NCBI GenBank assembly: GCA_024698045.1
Contig: JAILRS010000010.1
Coordinates: forward strand, 1 to 64,000
From: Selenomonadaceae bacterium
Lineage (GTDB): Bacteria > Bacillota > Negativicutes > Selenomonadales > Selenomonadaceae
Reading direction: 5' to 3'
DNA length: 64,000 bases
Under the pieces are notes generated by a model. It worked only from the letters and a program-made list of their open reading frames with translations, was not told where the DNA came from and searched no databases. The translations under genes were made by a program, and so were the position numbers. Shown piece after piece: positions 1 through 8,009 of the stretch (position 1 is its first letter; each line of letters begins with the position of its first letter).

Positions 1-482
1 GGCGTACCTGTCGGCGGATTTACCGTCGGTTTATCTTGCGGCGTAACTGTCGGCGGATTCACAACCGGTTTATCTTGCGGAGTAACTGTCGGCGGATTTA
101 CAACCGGTTCATCTTGCGGAGTAACTGTCGGCGGATTCACAACCGGTTTATCTTGCGGAGTAACTGTCGGCGGATTTACCGTCGGATTATCTTGCGGAGT
201 AACTGTCGGCGGATTTACCGTCGGATTATCTTGCGGCGTGACTGTCGGCGGATTTACAACCAGCTTATCCTGCGGAGTGACTGTCGGCGGATTTACAACC
301 GGTTTATCTTGCGGAGTAACTGTCGGCGGATTTACAACCGGTTCATCTTGCGGCGTGACTGTCGGCGGATTTACAACCGGTTTATCTTGCGGCGTGACTG
401 TCGGCGGATTTACAACCGGTTTATCTTGCGGAGTAACTGTTGGCGGATTTACAACCGGTTTATCCTGCGGCGTGACTGTCGG
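1..482. repeat. 39-bp tandem repeat array, at least 12 copies
   Basis: A core TTGCGG or CTGCGG recurs at exact 39-base spacing (about 33, 72, 111 and so on to 462). The unit is thirteen codons, so copy-number changes keep the reading frame of the secreted protein. Copies differ by a few bases, and the array continues past the left edge. Confidence 0.95.
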
Positions 483-701
483 TTGCGTTGGTTTTTCGGT
501 TTTTGGTTTTTCCGACTTGGGCGTCGCAGGTTTTGGCTTTTCGGGTTTTACTGTTTGCGCGGACTTTGGTTTTGTTTTGGGTGGCGTGTTTACTTCGTCT
601 TCCGTATCGCTGTCGAAAATTACAATTTCATCCGCGCTTACCTGCGGAGTGTTCATAATCAGCGCGAGAACCGCCGCGCCTATCACAAATTTTTTTCTCA
701 C
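1..701 (-). CDS. Secreted proline/threonine-rich repeat protein (3' end outside window)
   Basis: The protein starts with a clear signal peptide: a basic MRKKF start, a hydrophobic core and an A-x-A-like end (QVSA before DEIV). An acidic stretch and a Lys/Pro-rich linker follow, then at least twelve copies of the 13-residue unit VTPQDKPVVNPPT, with Lys/Glu and Val/Thr changes. I chose the GTG at 701 because GAGG lies nine bases upstream; the ATG at 710 touches that GAGG and is too close. The Shine-Dalgarno overlaps the rsmG stop, so the gene is probably translationally coupled to rsmG. The C-terminal part lies beyond position 1. Pro-rich repeats of this kind usually form extended, envelope-spanning stalks. 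The function is unknown. Confidence 0.8.
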   Translation of the reverse strand, partial: MRKKFVIGAAVLALIMNTPQVSADEIVIFDSDTEDEVNTPPKTKPKSAQTVKPEKPKPATPKSEKPKTEKPTQPTVTPQDKPVVNPPTVTPQDKPVVNPPTVTPQDKPVVNPPTVTPQDEPVVNPPTVTPQDKPVVNPPTVTPQDKLVVNPPTVTPQDNPTVNPPTVTPQDNPTVNPPTVTPQDKPVVNPPTVTPQDEPVVNPPTVTPQDKPVVNPPTVTPQDKPTVNPPTGT

Positions 702-712
702 GCTTAACATCC

Positions 713-1429
713 TCATTTCAAAATTACTGTACGAATTATATTTTCGCGACGTGGGAATTTAACGGGGGTCGGGTGTTGCTTGTTGACTGTTATGATTGCG
801 CGTACTTCGTCCAAATCCGGCAATTTCACATCACGTACGAAAATTTTTCCGCCGCCCAAAATTTTTATTGCGGATTTTGCTTCGTCAATCTCCTCACGGA
901 AATTTTTACCTTTCAGCGCGACGAAATAACCGCCGACTTTCACGAACGGCATACAATATTCCGTCAAGACATTCAGACGCGCAACCGCTCGCGAAGTAAC
1001 CAAATCAAAGCGTTCACGGAAATTTTTTTGTCGCGATAATTCTTCGGCGCGTCCGTGAAAAATTTCGACATCGGTTAAAGACAATTCCGCCGCGACCTGT
1101 TTTAAAAATTCGACGCGTTTGGCAAGAGAATCAATCAAACAAAGTTTTAACTGCGGACGGAAAATTTTCAGAGGTACGGCGGGGAATCCTGCGCCCGTAC
1201 CGATATCCGCCAATGTTTGTACTTCGCCGAAAAGTTTGTCGTCCCATGCGCTGAGCGAATCGATTATATGTTTAACCGCGAACTCCTGCGGATTGGTTAT
1301 TGCCGTCAAATTCATATGCCGATTTGTTTCCGTTACCAGCCGATAAAACAAATCAAACTTATCAAGTTGCGCGGTATCCAATGTCAAGCCGAAAATTTTT
1401 GCCGTCCGTGTCAATTCCTCGCGGAACAT
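713..1429 (-). CDS. rsmG: 16S rRNA (guanine527-N7)-methyltransferase RsmG
   Basis: At 238 residues this has the usual length for RsmG (GidB). The SAM-binding motif LADIGTGAGFPAVPLKI is present, followed by an acidic strand (LIDSLAKRVEFLK) and the family signature VTSRAVARL. The enzyme makes m7G527 in 16S rRNA using S-adenosylmethionine. GGAG lies nine bases before the ATG. In many bacteria rsmG directly follows mnmG; here mnmG is on the same strand but about 6.5 kb upstream, with a signalling block in between. The stop overlaps the ribosome binding site of the next secreted-protein gene. Confidence 0.95.
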   Translation of the reverse strand: MFREELTRTAKIFGLTLDTAQLDKFDLFYRLVTETNRHMNLTAITNPQEFAVKHIIDSLSAWDDKLFGEVQTLADIGTGAGFPAVPLKIFRPQLKLCLIDSLAKRVEFLKQVAAELSLTDVEIFHGRAEELSRQKNFRERFDLVTSRAVARLNVLTEYCMPFVKVGGYFVALKGKNFREEIDEAKSAIKILGGGKIFVRDVKLPDLDEVRAIITVNKQHPTPVKFPRRENIIRTVILK

Positions 1430-1465
1430 TTAAACCAACTCCAAAGTCAATGTGTTTGATACATT

Positions 1466-1615
1466 TTACGTGTACGCCGCGAAATAATCAAGACCGCAAA
1501 CTTTTTCAATATCGGCTATTAATTTACCTGCCGAAAAGTTTATCGGTTTTATTCGCGATAAAATAAAAATGCCGCCGCGCCTTAAAATTTCAAGACTCGG
1601 CGACAGTGTATCCTC
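1466..1615 (-). pseudogene. Start-less coding fragment of about 50 codons upstream of rsmG
   Basis: Between the response regulator and rsmG an open frame ends in LDYFAAYT and includes SLEILRRGGIFIL. The frame opens just after a stop inside the preceding gene and has no ATG, GTG or TTG with a ribosome binding site. The composition looks protein-like rather than random, so I read it as the C-terminal remnant of a lost gene, possibly one that stood here before the signalling genes. The family is not recognised. Confidence 0.35.
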
Positions 1616-2411
1616 AGATATTTACATCCAATTTGTAACCGATGACACTTGTCACGACGTTCGCGATTTTTTTATTCGGGTGGACGGAGGTGCCTTCTTC
1701 GCTTAGATATACTTCTTCTTCTTCCTCCTCCTCCTCGGCGGAATGATCTACCGTTTTGTCTATCAAATCAAGTAACTTGTCGGTGCTGGTCAATGCAAAC
1801 GGTATCGAGCTGTATTTTTCATCCGAGGCTATCAAAACCAAAATTTTAAAGCCGTTAACGAATTTCATATCTGCGCAGGCGATTATCAATTTGACGGGTA
1901 CTTCGTCCAGATATTTTGTCGCCGCGGCATATGATGTCGCTATCAATGCTTCATGTGGGAAATTGCTCTCTATTATAACTTTCATATCCTGTAAAGTATT
2001 TTCGTCGTCGCCGATTAACAATACTTCTTCGGAATGTATTTCTTCCAATTTTTTCCTGATGCGTTCTACGAAATCTTTCGGCATGAACGGTTTGCGAATG
2101 TAATCTTTAACGCCTAACTCGACTGCACGCCTGACATTATCCATATCGCCCGAAGCCGTCAACATCATTACCGAAAGACCACGCAAACTTTCATCTTCGC
2201 GGATTCTGCGCAGTGTTTCGATTCCGTCAACTTCGGGCATCAATATATCAAGCAGAACCAAGTTAACATGTTTGGTACGAAGTACTTCCAAACCTTTTAA
2301 ACCGCTATTGACGGCAATGACTTCGCAGGGCAATCTTTTTTCCAAAACCATTTTTGCTATCTGCAAATTCATTTCGTCGTCGTCAATTATCAGTATAACT
2401 TTTTTTCGCAT
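1614..2411 (-). CDS. Response regulator with two receiver domains, second one degenerate
   Basis: The first receiver domain (about residues 4-122) is intact: acidic triad IDDDE, phosphoacceptor D55 in LLDILMP, Thr in MLTAS and Lys in RKPF. The second (about 129-213) begins VLLIGDDENTL and keeps an Asp at 181 (CADM) but has no recognisable Lys-Pro and is shorter. A run of eight glutamates (226-233) follows, then a short tail. There is no DNA-binding or enzymatic output domain, so the protein probably acts through protein contacts or as a phosphate sink. It lies 14 bases after the REC-GGDEF gene and is probably the last gene of the three-gene signalling operon. GAGGAGAGG precedes the ATG. Confidence 0.85.
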   Translation of the reverse strand: MRKKVILIIDDDEMNLQIAKMVLEKRLPCEVIAVNSGLKGLEVLRTKHVNLVLLDILMPEVDGIETLRRIREDESLRGLSVMMLTASGDMDNVRRAVELGVKDYIRKPFMPKDFVERIRKKLEEIHSEEVLLIGDDENTLQDMKVIIESNFPHEALIATSYAAATKYLDEVPVKLIIACADMKFVNGFKILVLIASDEKYSSIPFALTSTDKLLDLIDKTVDHSAEEEEEEEEVYLSEEGTSVHPNKKIANVVTSVIGYKLDVNI

Positions 2412-2425
2412 GGTCGCCTCTCCTC

Positions 2426-3691
2426 TTATACGCTTTCATACTCAAAACCGATTTTATCAATCTGTGAACTGTCGATACGCGCGAAAATTCTTTTCTTGAA
2501 GTTGCCGATATCTTTGGCGGTCATTTTGGGTAACAGGAGTAAAAATTTATTTCCGACTTTCGAGACGCAATCACTTCGCCTCAGAGATTTTAACAATACT
2601 TTTTTCAATTCTTCCTCGTAATCTCTGTCTTCGACGGTAAATTGAACTAACATCAAATCCATGCCGTAAGCCTCAATCATACGACTCAACAACTGATAAG
2701 TTTTTTTGAAAATCTCAAACTCGATGAAGTAAGCACCCGGGATATCGTTGCGTTCGCCCAATATCAAAGTCATCTGCGAAATGTTTTCGTTCGGCAAATT
2801 ATTTTGCGCATGTTGATGAGTACCGAAAATCGACAGTGAATGTTTGCCTTCCTCTTTTGCATTGTAAAGAGCTTGATCCGATTTCTTGTACAAATCCGCA
2901 AAATCTGTGCCCTCGTCGGGTACGAAGACAGCTCCTGCCGATACTCCCAGAGGAATATTTATATTCGGATCCATCAATTTTCTCGCCGCGATTAATATCT
3001 GTTCGTTAAGGAATTTAATTTTTGAACGCAAGATAGATTCGTTATACATGCCGTTGAAGAAGACGATAAATTCGTCGCCGCCTATACGCCCCGCCAAATC
3101 TTCCGAGCGAATAATTTTCCGGATGAACTCGGCGAATTGCGTTAGGAATTTATCGCCCGTGCCGTGACCGTAAATATCATTGACTGCCTTGAAATTATCC
3201 AAGTCCAGTATAATCAACACGCCCGATGTCATTTTGATACACTTATCAATTTCTTTTTGTACAGTGCTCTTATTCATCAATTTTGTTAAGGGATCTATCG
3301 AGGCGATAACTTCAAGTCCATGAATCTTATCCAGATTTTCGAGAATATTGCCTACGCGTCTCATCAGCACGGGAGGATTAAACGGTTTGCGAATATAATC
3401 CGCCGCGCCCATTTCAAATCCGCGGCTTTCGCTCTCTTGACTTTCGTCGGCAGTCATGAACACAATCGGGACGGGTTTATCGCAATGTGATTGTAATTCC
3501 TGTTGCAATTGGTAGCCGTTCATTTCCGGCATCATCAAATCCGTCAGGACTAAATCGGGTTTTTCTTTAAGAAATATATCTATGGCTTCCGTGCCCGAGT
3601 TTGCAGTCACAACTTCATATCTCGTCGATAAAATGAATTTCGCCATCATGATAAGCATTTCGTCATCGTCAACTACCAGAATTTTACTCAT
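2426..3691 (-). CDS. REC-GGDEF response regulator (diguanylate cyclase) with an extra degenerate GGDEF-like domain
   Basis: An N-terminal receiver domain (acidic VDDDE, phosphoacceptor D51, Lys in IRKPF) is followed by a GGDEF domain from about residue 125 to 290. The active-site GGDEF is at 204-208. An RxxD inhibitory site (RSED, 195-198) sits exactly five residues upstream, the usual spacing for product feedback. This domain should make cyclic di-GMP. The C-terminal 120 residues resemble a second GGDEF fold in which the motif is VGNKF (379-383), so it is probably inactive. The start codon overlaps the stop of the kinase gene (ATGA), which argues for coupled translation and a cognate pair. 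Confidence 0.88.
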   Translation of the reverse strand: MSKILVVDDDEMLIMMAKFILSTRYEVVTANSGTEAIDIFLKEKPDLVLTDLMMPEMNGYQLQQELQSHCDKPVPIVFMTADESQESESRGFEMGAADYIRKPFNPPVLMRRVGNILENLDKIHGLEVIASIDPLTKLMNKSTVQKEIDKCIKMTSGVLIILDLDNFKAVNDIYGHGTGDKFLTQFAEFIRKIIRSEDLAGRIGGDEFIVFFNGMYNESILRSKIKFLNEQILIAARKLMDPNINIPLGVSAGAVFVPDEGTDFADLYKKSDQALYNAKEEGKHSLSIFGTHQHAQNNLPNENISQMTLILGERNDIPGAYFIEFEIFKKTYQLLSRMIEAYGMDLMLVQFTVEDRDYEEELKKVLLKSLRRSDCVSKVGNKFLLLLPKMTAKDIGNFKKRIFARIDSSQIDKIGFEYESV

Positions 3692-6600
3692 GAATTACCC
3701 TCCAACCATTTAGACAGTTGTTCTCGTACTCTTTGATAAACCGCCATTAAATTACCGTGATCCGCTTTGATTTGTTCTATGTCGTTTTCTTTGGCAGCAA
3801 GTTCCAATTTCTTTGCTCGTGCGCTCAAATCCTCCGCGCCTATCGACAGTGATGTTGATTTTAACGCGTGCACCAGTATTTGATAATTTTTGATATCGCT
3901 GCTGTCGTATGCATCTTGAATTTTTTCGACGCGTTTGGGATCCAGGTAAGTCATCAACATTTGCACAAGAAAACTTTTACTGTCCATGCAATATTGCAAA
4001 GCGAGTTCGAGATTTATATCGGGGCAAGTTTTGTTAAAAATTTCCTTTTCGCTATCTGTGAATTCGTCCAACTCTTCATCATCCTCCCCATAAAATTCTT
4101 CGTTTTCGGTTACGGTAGCTTGTTCAGTCGGTTTTTCTTCGGTTGCGATTTCAGTTTCGGTCTTCGCAACTGTTTTTTCTTCCGCGGCTGATATTTTTTC
4201 TTCCTTTACGGTTTCCGATTGCGCGGTCGATTTTTCTTCCGTTGCGGTTTCAATCTGCGCAGTTGTGTTTACTGTTACCGCCGATATTGTTTCCGTAGCA
4301 GGTTTATTTTCTTCCGTTGTTGTTTCAACTGTCGTTTCCGTATCCGATTTAGGTTCGCTCTTTGTTTTCGGCGTCAATTTCTTTTTACTTTCCGTCTCGA
4401 ACGAAATAATTTCATCGGGCAAATATTTTTCCAACATCTTTTCCAATTGGTTAACGTCAATAGGCTTGCTCAAGTAATCGTTAAATCCTTCGCGCAGATA
4501 AGTTTCTCTCATGCCTGCTATCGCGCTTGCGGTCAACATGATTATCGTTGTGTCTTCGGTCAAAATATTTTGGCGTTGCATTTCTTTCAGCGTCTCTATA
4601 CCGTTCATTACCGGCATCATATTATCCATGAAGATGATGTGATAGAAATTTTCACGCGCCAATTCTATACCTTCCTGACCACTCTCGGCCAAATCCGGCA
4701 CTATCTTATTACGTTTCAAAAGACCGCTTATTACTTTTAAGTTCATATCGTTATCGTCGATTGCCAAAATTTTTGCTTCGGGTGCCGTCAAGAATTTTTT
4801 CTGTTCGCCATGTTTTATATGTTTCAAACTGTGTTTATCATAATCGCCAATCGGATTTCTGTCGATAATCTTTTGCGTAAGTACGAAAGAAAATTCGGAG
4901 CCTTCGCCGTAAACGCTACGGACTTGCAATTTACTGCCCATCATCGCGAGGAGTTTTTGAACAATCGCGATGCCCAAGCCCGTACCCTCGATATTTCTGT
5001 TACGCTCTTCGTCTATTCGCTGGAATGATTGGAACAATTTATCCATATCCTTTTCGCGGATACCTATGCCCGAATCGCTCACTATTACTTTCAGCTCGTA
5101 AGTGTTTGAGTCTATTTCGTCGCCGCTGATATTCAATTCTACAAAACCTTCGTGTGTATATTTGACCGCGTTGGTTAAAATATTCGTGACGATTTGGCGG
5201 ACGCGAACATCATCACCGTAAAGACTTTGCGGCAAATTGGGCGATATTGCCGTACGGAATTCCAATCCCTTTTTCCGTGCCTTCTCCGATATCATGTTTA
5301 CCAAATCATCAATCAGCGGAATTATTTCGTAGCGTACGGGGACTATTTCCATCTTACCGTCTTCAATCTTACTGAAATCCAAAATCGAATTTATCAGCGT
5401 CAACAAAGTTCTGCCCGCGCTCTGAATATTCGTCGAGTACTCTAAAATATCTTGCGACTTGCTTTCGCGCAAAATCATTTCGTTCATACCCAATACCGCG
5501 TTAATCGGTGTGCGTATTTCGTGACTCATTTGCGCTAAGAATTGTGACTTCGCTTGACTTGCTGCCATTGCCGTATCGGAGGCATCTTTCAATTGTCCGT
5601 TTACCGATTCTTGCCAACGAACCATTCGATTTATCAACGTCTTGACTATCATTACCGAAATGCCTAACAGTAACAGGAATAACACGCCCAATAAAACTAT
5701 GCTGCCGTAAATATTCCACCAGTTATTTGCAACGACAACCGTGAAATTTGAGGTTTTATTTTTTTTGGCGTAACAGGCAACCAAAGTATTTGTGTAATCT
5801 CTGATTGTAGCGACATGTGTACCCATATATGCCGACGAATATTCTGTGCCCGATACATCTGTCATGCGATATTTGGAGAGCTGATAATTATTGTTCGGGT
5901 GATTTACTATGATGCCGTTCCTGTCAACCAAGAAAGCATATCCCTCTCTGTTGTAACTTTCGCCCAAAACATTTATCAAGGTGTCGAGATAAAAATCTAT
6001 GCCGAATATGCCGATAAATTCTCCTTTGGGACCGTAAACCATTTGCGCCAGCGTCACGCAATAAAGTCCCGTCTGCGCATCATAATACGGCGTTGATACA
6101 CTGAATCCGCTTTCCGATTTTTCGGTATCTATATACCACGGACGTGTTTCGGGTCTGAAATTTTCTCCGGGTTGCCAACCGTTATTCATTATGACGGGAT
6201 TTTTCTTATATGGATTGGCTATGTAACATACGGATATCTCGGGATATTTTTTAGTCAATTCATCCAAAAATTTTACGGTGGATTCGTAGTCGTCCGTAAG
6301 TTCTGGATGATTCGCGAAAAGATTGACGAACATGCTCAAGATACTGCGTTGTTTATCTATCCAATTGTTGAGTTGGTTTTCGTACAAATCCACTTCGCGA
6401 TTCATTTTGGTATCGCCCCAACTCATTGTTGTTTCGAAACATATAGCGAATGCCAAAAGCATGGCGGATACCAAAACCGTGACAACTCCTATTCGCGCGT
6501 AACGACTTACCTTTGACAATTCTTTATCTTGGAAAATTTTTTCTTCCTTCAACTTAGTTTTGTCTTTTATCACGATTGTGGAGAACGAAAACAGATTATC

Positions 6601-7719
6601 CAGCATGCCCGAAAGTTTCAAAGCCGCTTCCCTGACCTGACCTGCTCTTTCGCCGTGTTCGCCCGGAATATGCAGTGCCTCAACATCCGTCATATCCAAT
6701 ATCGTTTTCAACGGATCTCGCAACTCACCGCTAAGACGCGATAAAAATTCTTCCTTAACATGCAGTGCCGTTTCCGCGCGTAATTTGTTTTTCATCGCAT
6801 TCAGGTAAAAGAAAATTATCGACAACATCATCAGCAAACTCAAAATCGACGTGAAGAGTATTTGTATATAACTTTCCTTGTAGAATTCCCAATTGTCGAC
6901 GCTGAGTATCATGTACCAACCATTTTTTGTTTCGTTAGTGAAAATCGTGTGCTCGCCGTCTTTTAATTCCACCGTAAAGATATTTTCTTCCGTCTGAATC
7001 AGATGATTAAGTATTTGTTCACATTCGGGCAATTTGTATTCTATTTTTTCGCCGACAAGATTCATATCGGTGTAGCCGATTATCGTGCCCGTCTTGGTCA
7101 CAATCAAAGCCTTGCGATCGTTTGTCGCGCTCATCTGCAATATAGATTTCTGTACGTCTTTGAAATTAAAATCCAATGCTACAACAGTTTCGTTATCGGG
7201 CAACATTTTTGACATAGTGAAACACATCATACCGGTCATAGCGTCTACATACGGTTCTGTTGTGTATATTTTTCCGGGGTTCGCCGCCGCGCCCTTATAC
7301 CATAATCTTTCAGTCGCGTGATATTCGGGCGGCGCGTCAAAGTTCGGGATTATCGTCCAATCTTTTCCCGTGATGTACACGTTAAAACAAACTCCCGAGG
7401 ATAATTTCCTTTGCTCTTCCGCTTTCTTGTAAAAAATTTTTCTTATCTCTTCTTTTGATGTCCCCGCCCTCAACATCTGTTCTGCTTCAAGTGCCATATG
7501 CGATGTTGTATTCTCCGCCGTTGATATCGTGTTCTGAAATTCGCTGCGGATTACTTCCAGTTGTGTTTCGCCTATCTCCTCTGCCTGATCGGATGTGATT
7601 TGAAATATCAATCTGTCGTTCATTACTATGACAAGTAAAAATATTATTGTGATTACCGTTATGATTATAAAGTCTTGTTTTCTGCCGTGCTTTAGGATTT
7701 TCCAATCTTGAATACTCAT
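3688..7719 (-). CDS. Giant hybrid sensor histidine kinase with two Cache sensors, REC and HPt
   Basis: The 1343 residues read as two sensor-kinase modules in series. Module 1: membrane segment (about 17-33), extracytoplasmic Cache-like domain, membrane segment (about 286-306), then a HisKA-like helix where the catalytic His is Gly331 (RLSGELRDPL). Module 2: membrane segment (about 409-427), a second dCache domain (RPWY and YYDAQTG motifs, 460-665), membrane segment (672-692), and an intact HisKA with His733 in MSHEIRTP. A HATPase follows (NAVKYT, DSGIGI, GTGLGIAIV), then a receiver (FMDNMMP), a long Thr/Glu-rich linker and an HPt domain with His1284 (VHALKSTS). It probably senses a small ligand outside the membrane and passes phosphate to the two downstream regulators. 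The ribosome binding site is weak. Confidence 0.9.
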   Translation of the reverse strand: MSIQDWKILKHGRKQDFIIITVITIIFLLVIVMNDRLIFQITSDQAEEIGETQLEVIRSEFQNTISTAENTTSHMALEAEQMLRAGTSKEEIRKIFYKKAEEQRKLSSGVCFNVYITGKDWTIIPNFDAPPEYHATERLWYKGAAANPGKIYTTEPYVDAMTGMMCFTMSKMLPDNETVVALDFNFKDVQKSILQMSATNDRKALIVTKTGTIIGYTDMNLVGEKIEYKLPECEQILNHLIQTEENIFTVELKDGEHTIFTNETKNGWYMILSVDNWEFYKESYIQILFTSILSLLMMLSIIFFYLNAMKNKLRAETALHVKEEFLSRLSGELRDPLKTILDMTDVEALHIPGEHGERAGQVREAALKLSGMLDNLFSFSTIVIKDKTKLKEEKIFQDKELSKVSRYARIGVVTVLVSAMLLAFAICFETTMSWGDTKMNREVDLYENQLNNWIDKQRSILSMFVNLFANHPELTDDYESTVKFLDELTKKYPEISVCYIANPYKKNPVIMNNGWQPGENFRPETRPWYIDTEKSESGFSVSTPYYDAQTGLYCVTLAQMVYGPKGEFIGIFGIDFYLDTLINVLGESYNREGYAFLVDRNGIIVNHPNNNYQLSKYRMTDVSGTEYSSAYMGTHVATIRDYTNTLVACYAKKNKTSNFTVVVANNWWNIYGSIVLLGVLFLLLLGISVMIVKTLINRMVRWQESVNGQLKDASDTAMAASQAKSQFLAQMSHEIRTPINAVLGMNEMILRESKSQDILEYSTNIQSAGRTLLTLINSILDFSKIEDGKMEIVPVRYEIIPLIDDLVNMISEKARKKGLEFRTAISPNLPQSLYGDDVRVRQIVTNILTNAVKYTHEGFVELNISGDEIDSNTYELKVIVSDSGIGIREKDMDKLFQSFQRIDEERNRNIEGTGLGIAIVQKLLAMMGSKLQVRSVYGEGSEFSFVLTQKIIDRNPIGDYDKHSLKHIKHGEQKKFLTAPEAKILAIDDNDMNLKVISGLLKRNKIVPDLAESGQEGIELARENFYHIIFMDNMMPVMNGIETLKEMQRQNILTEDTTIIMLTASAIAGMRETYLREGFNDYLSKPIDVNQLEKMLEKYLPDEIISFETESKKKLTPKTKSEPKSDTETTVETTTEENKPATETISAVTVNTTAQIETATEEKSTAQSETVKEEKISAAEEKTVAKTETEIATEEKPTEQATVTENEEFYGEDDEELDEFTDSEKEIFNKTCPDINLELALQYCMDSKSFLVQMLMTYLDPKRVEKIQDAYDSSDIKNYQILVHALKSTSLSIGAEDLSARAKKLELAAKENDIEQIKADHGNLMAVYQRVREQLSKWLEGNS

Positions 7720-7779
7720 ATTAATCGACGCGTCAAAAAATTTTCGCGTCTCTCACATCCTTTGACGATAAATTTTTGT

Positions 7780-7994
7780 TCAGAGATTTTTTATTGCCGA
7801 AATGAAATCATCTAACGTCAATGCATCTTTAGTCGATGAAGTCCGGATAATGATTGATATAGACGTTGATACAAAATCTTTTGCATATCATCGACAAACG
7901 ATTCATGAATTTTAATAACTGACATTTCTTCTTCGCCTCCGCCGTTTGCTTTATCGTATTCTTCGCCGAATTTTTTTATATCAAGTACGGGCAT
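7780..7994 (-). pseudogene. Short gene with probable frameshift, unknown product
   Basis: An ATG at 7994 with GGAG eight bases upstream starts a 58-residue frame (MPVLDIKKFGEEYDKANGGG...) that stops at 7818. From about codon 42 the +1 frame stays open for another thirty or so codons and reads like real protein (TSISIIIRTSS, then LTLDDFISAIKNL), ending in TGA at 7780-7782. The simplest reading is one small protein of about 70 residues broken by a frameshift. A genuine 58-residue protein with chance coding in the other frame is also possible. It lies between mnmG and the kinase gene on the same strand. Confidence 0.45.
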
Positions 7995-8009
7995 GATAAA
8001 ATCTCCAAA

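Noticed and set aside
1..482. CRISPR array
   Set aside because: Units are contiguous 39-base tandem copies with no unique spacers and they code for protein.
36..762. Long plus-strand open frames with Arg/Cys-rich or Gly/Val-rich repeats
   Set aside because: They are shadows of the 39-bp repeat array; the minus frame has a signal peptide, ribosome binding site and sensible protein.
4219..4740. Plus-strand Phe/Arg-rich frame opposite the kinase linker
   Set aside because: Created by the low-complexity Thr/Glu linker on the other strand.
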